Position numbers and translations under genes: made by a program
Source: Pseudomonas sp. SJZ074
GTDB taxonomy: Bacteria; Pseudomonadota; Gammaproteobacteria; Pseudomonadales; Pseudomonadaceae
DNA length: 64,000 bases
NCBI RefSeq assembly: GCF_007828215.1
Contig: NZ_VIUE01000002.1
Coordinates: forward strand, 310,001 to 374,000
Direction of reading: 5' to 3'
In this document: positions 25,635-33,367 of the stretch, piece by piece
Layout: the number at the start of each line of letters is the position of its first letter
Position numbering within the stretch: the stretch's first letter is position 1
The notes under the pieces: model-generated
What the model was told of the DNA's origin: nothing
Database searches by the model: none
What the model saw: only the letters and a program-made list of their open reading frames with translations

Positions 25635-26738
25635 ATGAGCAAGTCGCGTCTGCGCAGCATATTTTCAGCCTCGCTTCTTTGTATCGGGATAAGTAGCTCG
25701 GTGGGAGCTGTGGAACCCGGCCTGCACCTGTACAACTGGTTTGGGTTTATTGCCCCACAAACCCCGAAGGAGTTCGAGCAGGAAACCGGCACCCGCTTCC
25801 ACATGGATGCGTTCGACAGCGCCGAAATCATGCAGAGCAAGGTGATGGCTGGGCGCACGGGATACGACGTGGTTGTCGCCACATCCAATGTCTTGCCAAG
25901 CCTGATCCAGGCTGGCGTGCTTGAGCCCCTGGATCGCAATCAGCTAAGCAACTTATCCCATATCGATCCGGACATCTTGTCTCAACTTGCCGTCAACGAT
26001 CCTGGTAATCGTTATGCCGTACCCTATCTTTGGGGCACCACCGGCATTGGCTATGACGTCGATAAAGTCAAGGCCGCACTGGGCGATAACGCTCCGGTCG
26101 ACAGCTGGGACCTGATATTCAAAGAAGAAAACATCAGTAAACTGAAGTCCTGTGGCGTGGCGATGCTGGATTCACCCAGCGAGATCATTTCGATTGCTTT
26201 GCATTATCTGGGGCTGCCGAGCAACAGCAAGAATCCGGATGACTACAAGAAGGCCCAGGCGCTGCTGTTGAAAATCCGTCCCTACGTCCTCTATTTCGAC
26301 TCCTCCCGAATTGACGCCGACCTTGCCGATGGCAACATCTGTGCCGTAGTGGGATGGGCCAATGGTGCTCTTGCTGCGCAGGCCATCAACGAGAAAAACC
26401 AAACCGGGCGCAAGATTGCCTACAGCCTCCCGCGCGAGGGTGCGCTGGTCTGGTCGGAAAATCTGGTTTTGTTGAAAGATGCTCCCCATGCGAAAGAAGG
26501 CATGGCGTTTATCAATTACATGCTGCGCCCTGAAATCATCGCCAAGACTTCAAATCACACCCTGTATCCCAACGCTAACAAAGACGCCACTGAGTTTGTC
26601 GAGCAACATTTGCGCGACAACCCCTGGATTTATCCAGACAAGAAAACAGTTGCATCACTTGTCCCTCTAGAACCTTTGCCATTGGCCTTGGAACGAATTC
26701 GCACCCGCGTCTGGACCAAAGTGAAGAGCGGCATTTAA
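25635..26738 (+). CDS. PotF-like periplasmic polyamine-type binding protein
   Basis: The 367-residue secreted protein (signal peptide MSKSRLRSIFSASLLCIGIS ... GAVEP) has the PotD/PotF fold signature, with LHLYNWFGFIAPQTPKEFEQETG, GYDVVVATSN and YAVPYLWGTTGIGYD. The ligand-contact segment reads YNWFGFIAP where PotF has YNWSDYI, so the charged Asp is missing and affinity for putrescine is doubtful. No permease or ATPase gene is adjacent, so it may be an orphan sensor or serve a distant transporter. ATG 25635 follows AAGGATAG. Confidence 0.85.
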   Translation: MSKSRLRSIFSASLLCIGISSSVGAVEPGLHLYNWFGFIAPQTPKEFEQETGTRFHMDAFDSAEIMQSKVMAGRTGYDVVVATSNVLPSLIQAGVLEPLDRNQLSNLSHIDPDILSQLAVNDPGNRYAVPYLWGTTGIGYDVDKVKAALGDNAPVDSWDLIFKEENISKLKSCGVAMLDSPSEIISIALHYLGLPSNSKNPDDYKKAQALLLKIRPYVLYFDSSRIDADLADGNICAVVGWANGALAAQAINEKNQTGRKIAYSLPREGALVWSENLVLLKDAPHAKEGMAFINYMLRPEIIAKTSNHTLYPNANKDATEFVEQHLRDNPWIYPDKKTVASLVPLEPLPLALERIRTRVWTKVKSGI

Positions 26739-26833
26739 TCCACTGTTTTTTGCCTGTCGTAATTAAAACTACATAGGGAAGGCAGTCCTCACTAAAGGGG
26801 GACTGTCATAGGGTCTTAGGAAGGGATAGGATC

Positions 26834-27124
26834 ATGTGCCAAGGTGATTACCAAGCCTGCTTGAACTCGGACGAACGCAAAGCCTATAACGAGATTGAAG
26901 AACAAATCATTCATTGCACTCCCGAACAAGCCTGGGCGATGTACTCCATTTCGACTGGAGTGGTGCGTGTGAACATCTCCCAGGTAGTGCAAAAACTCAT
27001 CATCGGCGGAAATAAGGCGTTGCTGATGGAGTTTCCCGAATTTGCCCCAGCCGAAAAGGACGTTCGTCATGCCATGGATCGTGATTCCGGCACAGGCCGG
27101 CAACATAGCGACCCTCACCCGTAA
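26834..27124 (+). CDS. Hypothetical protein upstream of cytochrome c
   Basis: The 96-residue protein begins MCQGDYQACLNSDERKAYNE and has no signal peptide or known motif; helices rich in Glu, Ile and Val are predicted by eye. ATG 26834 follows GGGATAGG. Its end overlaps the cytochrome c gene by about 56 bases in another frame, suggesting coupling or that one of the two ends is altered. The last 15 residues may be junk from an old shift. Confidence 0.5.
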   Translation: MCQGDYQACLNSDERKAYNEIEEQIIHCTPEQAWAMYSISTGVVRVNISQVVQKLIIGGNKALLMEFPEFAPAEKDVRHAMDRDSGTGRQHSDPHP

Positions 27125-27509
27125 AATCGGCAATCACCTGGGCTTGCCGCTTTTGCTAGGGTGCTTATCACTCACTCAAACATCCCTAACCTTGGCGGAC
27201 AACACTAACGGCAAAAATCTCTACCTCCAGAGATGCGCCCTGTGCCACGGGTCTGACATCAAAGGCACAGGACCCTTGGCTAACAGAAGCAATCCTCCTA
27301 CCCCTGACCTGACCACCGCCGCGTTCAAGAAACGACTCAATGATTATCCCGGCGTAATCGTCTCATCGGTCATTCTCCGTCCTAATGGAAACCTGATTCC
27401 AAAGACCCTGCGAGAGAACGGTGTAAAACTGCCGCCCCACGCTTGGAGCGTTCAGGATCTGCGGGATTTGAATCAATACATGAGTGGTCTGATTTCAAAA
27501 AGTCGCTGA
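27069..27509 (+). CDS. Periplasmic c-type cytochrome
   Basis: One haem-binding motif CALCHG follows GKNLYLQR at about residue 59, and a Met ligand candidate appears near the C-terminus (MSGLIS). A hydrophobic segment (LGLPLLLGCLSLTQTSLTLA) acts as export signal. It is a mono-haem class I-like cytochrome of about 146 residues, with electron donor or acceptor unknown. ATG 27069 is the best start within the overlap with the preceding gene. Confidence 0.7.
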   Translation: MPWIVIPAQAGNIATLTRKIGNHLGLPLLLGCLSLTQTSLTLADNTNGKNLYLQRCALCHGSDIKGTGPLANRSNPPTPDLTTAAFKKRLNDYPGVIVSSVILRPNGNLIPKTLRENGVKLPPHAWSVQDLRDLNQYMSGLISKSR

Positions 27510-27610
27510 TCTCACCAAGGCCCCCTCCTAAATGAGTTCGGACAAAACGACTTGTATTTTAGCTACCGTCTCCTAGCATGATATTAAAATACCATCAAAG
27601 CAGGGACGCC

Positions 27611-28855
27611 ATGGAATACCCCAAGCTGATTGCCGCTCTTTTCGTTGCCGGGGAGTGCGCCCTTTCCTCGCCTGCAACCTGGGGGTTTGAAATTAACCCC
27701 TGCCTCAGGGTGCTGGTCTACAACACTTATTACCTTGATCAAGCGCCGACCAGGGACTGGAATCTTTGCAAGAAAACAGACCTGATCGCGGGGTATGCCA
27801 ATGGCAAATATTCAAAAGGGACCGTCCATGAGCATATGACCAATTTCGCCATTGACGAGTACCGCGGCGCCGACTTTGAAGGTTTCCTGGTCCGCAAGAG
27901 ACAGACTGACAATTCCAAGCCCAGACAACTCATTTTTGAATACATGAATGACCCAGAGTGGGCCAAGTCGCCAAGCAGGACTCCTCACAACACCTTTGCA
28001 ATCATCTATGGCAGTTGGTGGAACGATGATCCTTTGATGTATACGTGGGGTGAAAGTAAAGACTTCAGAAATGGGCTGTGGAATCTAAATGGCCAGTTCA
28101 AGCCAGAATCTAAAAAGTACGCTGGGGGCCGCGAAGATTGTGAGGTTGAGGGGACAAATCATCTTGGTTGGAACTCTCACTATGGAAATCTCCAATACCT
28201 CCACTTCATGTCTAGCCAAATGCTCAAGGAGGCCAATGAAGAGGCGCGATTAGAAGAAACCACAAGGCTGGCTCTCGTGTGGATCAAGTTCGCTTATGAC
28301 GTGGCGACGGGCGATACGCCATTCGACGCACCTCTCACACCTCAAATCGAAGCCAGCTTGAGGCTCCCCTCGATAGCTCTAAATCAATGCGTTAAGCAAG
28401 AAAACGTAAAAATTCGGACGCTCTTTGCCCGCTCTGGCGTTCCCATCGATGATCGAAACAAGCGCACACCTGATGTGGCGCTCGGCAGCATATTTCATAT
28501 TTTCCAGGACTCATTCTCCCCTGCTCACACCTGCCGCAAGGAGGAAGTTGTCGACGGTAGTCATTACGCCGTCCTGACTCAAGCCTACAACTATCGGGTG
28601 CAGGCTAAGGACAAGCATGGTGGTGACGAGCACAGCTTCAACGACAAATATCCGGGCTGGCTTTTGACCTATGCCCGGGATGGAAATCACGTGTATGCCA
28701 ATGATCCTGTGGTGGTTGGGGCTTGGATGCTAAGCGCCGTGGATACAAAGGCACCTTGGGAATCTGTGGAGAAGCATCTTCGCGAAACCATTTTTAGAAA
28801 GCGCTCCGCCGGTGTCGCTGACCAATCCCCTTGCATAGGAAAACGCTCCTTATGA
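27611..28855 (+). CDS. Secreted phospholipase C/P1-nuclease-like protein
   Basis: The 414-residue protein has an export signal (PKLIAALFVAGECALSSPATWG). The core pattern resembles the zinc phospholipase C/S1-P1 nuclease fold: VHEHMTNFAIDEY with His and Asp ligands near residue 78, HYGNLQYLHFM with His, and LGSIFHIFQDSFSPAHTC with HxxxD and a further His. Such enzymes bind three zinc ions and hydrolyse phospholipids or nucleic acids. ATG 27611 is preceded by AGGGA. The family assignment is by motif only; the substrate is unknown. Confidence 0.6.
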   Translation: MEYPKLIAALFVAGECALSSPATWGFEINPCLRVLVYNTYYLDQAPTRDWNLCKKTDLIAGYANGKYSKGTVHEHMTNFAIDEYRGADFEGFLVRKRQTDNSKPRQLIFEYMNDPEWAKSPSRTPHNTFAIIYGSWWNDDPLMYTWGESKDFRNGLWNLNGQFKPESKKYAGGREDCEVEGTNHLGWNSHYGNLQYLHFMSSQMLKEANEEARLEETTRLALVWIKFAYDVATGDTPFDAPLTPQIEASLRLPSIALNQCVKQENVKIRTLFARSGVPIDDRNKRTPDVALGSIFHIFQDSFSPAHTCRKEEVVDGSHYAVLTQAYNYRVQAKDKHGGDEHSFNDKYPGWLLTYARDGNHVYANDPVVVGAWMLSAVDTKAPWESVEKHLRETIFRKRSAGVADQSPCIGKRSL

Positions 28856-28857
28856 GG

Positions 28858-29026
28858 CTGAAGATATGGTCAGCGCGGCTCAGCAGGAAGCTGCGACGTT
28901 CGTTGGTATGGCACGCAGACAACTCAGGTCCTGCGCGATCAGATGTTCCGGCTCTGCGAGGCGCGCAGGAATGGCGCCATTAGCGATGTGGAGCACCAGA
29001 TGCTGCTGACTCGAAATCAGCGTTAA
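28858..29026 (+). pseudogene. 3' remnant of an unidentified gene
   Basis: After the phospholipase-like gene a coding-like string runs AEDMVSAAQQEAATFVG in one frame, then TQTTQVLRDQMFRLCEA and NGAISDVEHQMLLTRNQ in another, ending at TAA 29024-29026. No start is left. It looks like the frameshifted tail of a gene that was inserted or deleted next to the T6SS island. Family not recognised. Confidence 0.4.
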
Positions 29027-29856
29027 TCCGGAATGCGATGCCCAAAGAAATAACGGACGCCACTTTCGAATCCACTGGCATGTGAGTCTTCGAGAAAAGC
29101 TTCCAGAAGGGCTGAGGCCTGCATCGGTCTGAACACCCGATCATGGTAGAAGGAAGAGCAGTCGATGCCGGTCGCACATTCGAAGCGCCGGCGCAGTTCG
29201 AATGGGAAGCAAGGTTCTCGCAGGCGCCGTAGAATCCGCTGGGCCAGGCCAATCACGCTCAGCGGTTCACCGCCGTCGACACAGACCTGATCCGTACCGA
29301 ATCTACCCGCCAGTTCGGCGCATCTGTTCAACACCGCGTTGCGATAGCTGTCCAGTGAATCATAGTCCTGATGGTCGCAAAGTTCGTATCCCGTCTCCAG
29401 GCAAGCCGAGAGATGTACTGGCAGTATCTCGGCGTCGCTGATGGTCGCGACCCGTTCGAATGCAGCGAGAACAATGGGCATGTCGGCCAGCTTTCCGCGC
29501 CGCGTGAGCACTGCGCCCCAGGCCAGCGTGAGCTCAAGACCCACTTCTTCGGATGCCAGTCGTACTGCGAGAGTGTCGACAGTATAAGTCGGTCCGGCAT
29601 CGCCTAACAGTTCCGCGCATAGGCGTCGGTTGACCGGATGGGTGTCCCCGCTGCCCAACTCGACGAGCCCTGGCAGTAGACTGAAATCGCCAAGTTTTGC
29701 CCGCCGCAAGGCTTCCAACCACTGAAAGTAGTCACCCTCCTGCGGCAACTGCCCGACTTCCCTTCCGGGAGGCATGGTCACTGCGTCAGGGTAGGCAAAA
29801 TATCCCCGCCCCTGCCAGTCGACCATTTCGGGGTTGCCATAACGACTCCACTCCAT
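29023..29856 (-). CDS. Putative immunity protein of the Tse7-like effector
   Basis: The 277-residue cytoplasmic-type protein has no signal peptide and several helical HEAT-like pairs (for example WLEALRRAKLGDFSLLPGLVEL, then RRLCAELLGDAGPTYTVDTL). It lies 32 bases after the effector gene in the same operon, the standard place for an immunity gene, and corresponds by position to tsi7 of P. aeruginosa. ATG 29856 follows GAGGAG. The immunity role is inferred from context. Confidence 0.65.
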   Translation of the reverse strand: MEWSRYGNPEMVDWQGRGYFAYPDAVTMPPGREVGQLPQEGDYFQWLEALRRAKLGDFSLLPGLVELGSGDTHPVNRRLCAELLGDAGPTYTVDTLAVRLASEEVGLELTLAWGAVLTRRGKLADMPIVLAAFERVATISDAEILPVHLSACLETGYELCDHQDYDSLDSYRNAVLNRCAELAGRFGTDQVCVDGGEPLSVIGLAQRILRRLREPCFPFELRRRFECATGIDCSSFYHDRVFRPMQASALLEAFLEDSHASGFESGVRYFFGHRIPD

Positions 29857-29888
29857 TGTCACTCCTCACAATCGTCGCTTGCGTCGTT

Positions 29889-30878
29889 TCAGGCTTTTGA
29901 GGCCAATGACTGCAGCGTACCAAAGCGCTTGTCCAGATTCCGACATACAGGACACAAGTCGCCGTTTTTCTCAAGATTACCTTCACCGACGGGACAGCCG
30001 CCGGCCGCAGCCTTGGGAACCAGGTGATTGACCTGACGCTCGTCCTGAATCTCGGCCTGCACCGGCGCGCGCCCCAGCTTCGGCGTCAAATTTGCAATCA
30101 CTTGTGCTTCGCTCGGTACGTTGAAAACCCCTTGGTACGTGTCACGCAGGCTGTTCCAGGCACTTTTGTTCGCCTGCCGTTCCGCTGGTGTCACGGGTCG
30201 CCTGAATACGTTGCAAGGCGCAGACGGAACGAGCCGGCTGCTGCAGGTGCAAGGCGGCGTTGCCGTCTTGCGATTGTTCACGTCGTTCATCAAGGCGGTG
30301 TATGCAGCCGCATGGGGGGCCACATTGCCGGCAGAGTCTTTCATGTACCAATCGTCCATCGTCATCGGTTTACCGGCGGAATGACGAGGCCCATTGCAAC
30401 ACGCGCATTTGTAAGGCCTTTCATCTTCCAATTCGCCCCAACCCACTGCTTCAAGATTCGGATTGGGAGCCCCCACACCAGGCGCGCTGGCATGATTGCT
30501 GGTGGTGATGTCGCAGTGTCGGCAGACATACTTGCCCTCGATCTGAACATCCATCGACCAGGCCTGGAAGTAGGTCTTGCCCGTAATCTGGTGCGTGATC
30601 ACCGACATTCCCCAGGCCCGGGTTGCCGCTTCGTCACCAAGCATGGAAGGCTGGTAATAGGACTGTTGTGACAACGCTGCCGGCTTACGTTGCAGCATGA
30701 CCGTCCTGGAGCCCTGTTTAAGCGCCGACGAGAAGGAAGTGTCCGGATAAGGAATCGGAATCGGCCCGGCAGGAGGCCCTGGCGGCGAAAGGCAGACATC
30801 GGGAAACGAGGCGATCACTTTGCCCATGCCGGCTTTTCCGGCGATCTCATTGCTGTTGGCATAAACCTCGTGCGACAT
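29889..30878 (-). CDS. T6SS DUF4150 PAAR-like effector (Tse7-type)
   Basis: Residues about 1-120 form the DUF4150/PAAR-like tip: NEIAGKAGMGKVIASFPDVC, then SPPGPPAGPIPIPYPDTSFSS. A Cys-rich middle (CRHC, CACC) may bind metal. The C-terminal toxin part contains QVNHLVPKAAAGGCPVG and DLCPVC, a His/Cys arrangement recalling HNH/GHH-type nucleases. It sits with the same partners as tse7 of the vgrG1b cluster in P. aeruginosa, a DNase effector. The gene is 1 base from the ketosynthase-like gene before it. The nuclease activity is inference. Confidence 0.78.
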   Translation of the reverse strand: MSHEVYANSNEIAGKAGMGKVIASFPDVCLSPPGPPAGPIPIPYPDTSFSSALKQGSRTVMLQRKPAALSQQSYYQPSMLGDEAATRAWGMSVITHQITGKTYFQAWSMDVQIEGKYVCRHCDITTSNHASAPGVGAPNPNLEAVGWGELEDERPYKCACCNGPRHSAGKPMTMDDWYMKDSAGNVAPHAAAYTALMNDVNNRKTATPPCTCSSRLVPSAPCNVFRRPVTPAERQANKSAWNSLRDTYQGVFNVPSEAQVIANLTPKLGRAPVQAEIQDERQVNHLVPKAAAGGCPVGEGNLEKNGDLCPVCRNLDKRFGTLQSLASKA

Positions 30879-30879
30879 G

Positions 30880-31911
30880 TCAGCGCTCCCTCACTGTGCC
30901 ACTGATAACGGCTGCTGCGCGGGCACCGTTCGCTGACGAGCTGTGTACCAGTGCAATCGGACCGGGGGCGTAGCCACGCGCAAACGCTTGTTCAAGCCAA
31001 GCGATTTGTATCGCTCCCAACGCCGCTCCACAATCGCCAACATAGCTCGCCGGATGCCATAGATCCTGGGTCGGGCGGGTTTGCCGCATCAGGCGAGACT
31101 GGACCAGGGCCAGGTCCTCGAACCCATAGGCTTCGCCCGACACATCGCTCAAACGCCAAGCGATGTCGTGCATGGCAACGCCTGCTTGTGCGATGGCCGC
31201 TGCGACAGCCGTGGTCATCCCCAGGCCCAGTTGCGGCTCGTCATTGAGCACTGTGGCGGCATCGTTGCCAGTACCCAAGCCACGAACGACCAAGGGCGCG
31301 GCACTCATCGGCTTGCGACTGACGAGCAGCACCGCAGCGCCTTCCCCCGGAATCACGCCATCCGAGCGTAGCGTGGTCTTGAGCCGGCCGCTGTGCTCCA
31401 ACCAGAGCAAACAGCGGGGATCGGCGAGGGAATCGACCGCCACGATCAGGCAGGCGTCACGGTCGGCCTGGTCCATGGCGCGCTCTGCCAGACTCAACGC
31501 TTCGATGCTTGCAACATGCCCAAGGGCCACATGGGCAGCGCCTTTACGTTGCAACAGCCATCCTGATCGCGCCTCGACTTGCGTCACGATGCCGTCGATG
31601 CGCGAGCCAGGCCTTTGTGGCTCGGACGTGCAGAGAAGCAGCGGCAGCTCGCTTAGATCCGCACGATCCGCCAATGTGGCACGGCTTTGACCCAACACCT
31701 GAATAAGCATTTCGACGAGCCGTGAACGCCCGTGGAGATCCTCCGCCACCGTTGGCACTCTCGCACCCATGATCGGTTCCAGGCCATCTTCGACCCACGG
31801 CAATTCGTTGAAGCCGCTGATCCCCGCACGCATTGCTGCAGCGGCGGCCACGGGTGACAGGCCGACTGCGCAGACCAACCCCAGGCAAGACAGGTAGACG
31901 GGCTGCATCAT
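30880..31911 (-). CDS. Ketosynthase-like T6SS accessory protein
   Basis: The 343-residue protein has a thiolase/beta-ketoacyl-synthase fold pattern (start YLSCLGLVCAVGLSPVAAAA, GVIPGEGAAVLLVSR, SYVGDCGAALGAIQIAWLEQ). At the place of the catalytic Cys it reads HVALGHVASIEAL, so the nucleophile seems to be absent and the protein is probably not a condensing enzyme. Such a gene occurs in vgrG1b-type clusters between the adaptor and the PAAR effector, so a structural or loading role is likely. ATG overlaps the DUF2169 stop by 4 bases. Confidence 0.7.
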   Translation of the reverse strand: MMQPVYLSCLGLVCAVGLSPVAAAAAMRAGISGFNELPWVEDGLEPIMGARVPTVAEDLHGRSRLVEMLIQVLGQSRATLADRADLSELPLLLCTSEPQRPGSRIDGIVTQVEARSGWLLQRKGAAHVALGHVASIEALSLAERAMDQADRDACLIVAVDSLADPRCLLWLEHSGRLKTTLRSDGVIPGEGAAVLLVSRKPMSAAPLVVRGLGTGNDAATVLNDEPQLGLGMTTAVAAAIAQAGVAMHDIAWRLSDVSGEAYGFEDLALVQSRLMRQTRPTQDLWHPASYVGDCGAALGAIQIAWLEQAFARGYAPGPIALVHSSSANGARAAAVISGTVRER

Positions 31912-33002
31912 GTCTTCGTCTCCCCATGTCCGAATGAGGTGACCAGGTCTGACAGGTTGGCGAAATGCGGTTTACCGTGCGGGTCTGTATAACGGCGCCT
32001 GCCGACCTGTATTTCTCTCAGTTGCGCCAGTTTGCGAGGCAGCGACACCGATGTCCTGCCGAGTAACGTAAGCCGGGCACAACCGGGCTCGAGGATAACG
32101 GTGTCAGCGTTGATGGCCGCCTGCACCTGGCGATTTTCGAAGAGGAAGGTGATCGGGATGTCGAAGGCCGGCGTTTGAGCGACGAACGACCCACCCGGAC
32201 TCATATTGGCACAGGTAAAGCGTGTGCCGGCTTCCAGACGATCCAACTGCTGATCGAGCGGTGCCGCCTGGAAATAACGGACGTCGAAATTTTCCGGCAG
32301 GAAGGGCCGGCGTGTCTCGAACCAGTGCCGGTCGTATGTCCCGGCAAAACCGATACGCGGGTGCCAGCCCCGGCCGATGGGCGCAAACCCAATGGGTTGC
32401 GGCTTATCCGTCCAAGCCCCCGTCAGATCGTCTGGGCGCTCCACGTTTGGCAATCTCGTATTGAGGATGCTGTCGTCCCGGTCATTCAAATGGAAACCAA
32501 CACCGGTGGGATTGCGAAGATCGCTGCCACGTTTCGTCTCGTCGTCATGGGATTGATCGCTGCCGCCAAAAGCACGATCCCAGGAAAGCGGTATCGAGGT
32601 GAAGGGTGACGGCGGCGACGCCACGATCCCGGTAACACCGAGCGTCCAAACGCGATCGCCACTCACCACTGCAAGCTTATGGATACCCGCACCCGCGAAG
32701 CCGACGTGTAGCCGGGTCACGGGTTCACCCTTCGGAGAAACAGCCGAGGCGTGGACCAGCACATCGACGCGTGGTTTCACCGGCGCGAAGTCAGACTCGA
32801 AACGGACCGATGTCGTGCCGGGATCGCCGTGATGCTGGTCGCAATAGACAAAGGGGATCTGCTCCGATGCAGGCACGCAGCCGCCCTGATCGTTAACGTC
32901 AAAGGTCGCCCTGACAACCACAACGCAGTGCTTCTGTCCGCTTTTGTCTGTTGAAACAAAGCGTTCGGCGAGAAACGGAGTGGTATTGCTGGTGATCTGC
33001 AT
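31908..33002 (-). CDS. DUF2169 adaptor/chaperone of T6SS PAAR effectors
   Basis: The 364-residue protein begins MQITSNTTPFLAERFVSTDKSG and contains the DUF2169 features FPLSWDRAFGG-like (IPLSWDRAFGGSD) and NPTGVGF. DUF2169 proteins load DUF4150-PAAR effectors on their VgrG. It is the first gene of the minus-strand operon, divergent from vgrG. ATG 33002 is chosen for the domain start; its ribosome site is weak. Confidence 0.82.
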   Translation of the reverse strand: MQITSNTTPFLAERFVSTDKSGQKHCVVVVRATFDVNDQGGCVPASEQIPFVYCDQHHGDPGTTSVRFESDFAPVKPRVDVLVHASAVSPKGEPVTRLHVGFAGAGIHKLAVVSGDRVWTLGVTGIVASPPSPFTSIPLSWDRAFGGSDQSHDDETKRGSDLRNPTGVGFHLNDRDDSILNTRLPNVERPDDLTGAWTDKPQPIGFAPIGRGWHPRIGFAGTYDRHWFETRRPFLPENFDVRYFQAAPLDQQLDRLEAGTRFTCANMSPGGSFVAQTPAFDIPITFLFENRQVQAAINADTVILEPGCARLTLLGRTSVSLPRKLAQLREIQVGRRRYTDPHGKPHFANLSDLVTSFGHGETKT

Positions 33003-33367
33003 AGTGCTCTGGTGACTCGTGCACATAGCCTGGCAACAGTCTTGAGGGCATGAACACCCTATGCTGTGGCGCTACGAGCCCACACCTCCCTTCCTTGGCG
33101 CACGCCTGCGTTGTTGTACTGCAACGATAGCATGCCGCTGGTTTGGCGCTTGGCCCGGCTCTTTGACCATAAGACGCGTAACAACCCCTCCATTCCCGTC
33201 TACGCTAGCTGAACGAGGCTAACGCGTACGACAACCCCGGTCCGTAGAAAACGGATGGGACTGAGCATCGAATAGACCGATAGGGAGATCAACCTGTGAT
33301 GGATAGACAGCGCTATGCAGTCAAGACGGCCCACTGACGTCCAGACCCCAGCCAGAGGGCGCCGTTG
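33003..33367. other. Intergenic region between divergent T6SS operons
   Basis: The stretch separates the DUF2169 and vgrG genes and should hold both promoters. I see no convincing open frame, no sigma-54 match and no long inverted repeat. Confidence 0.4.
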
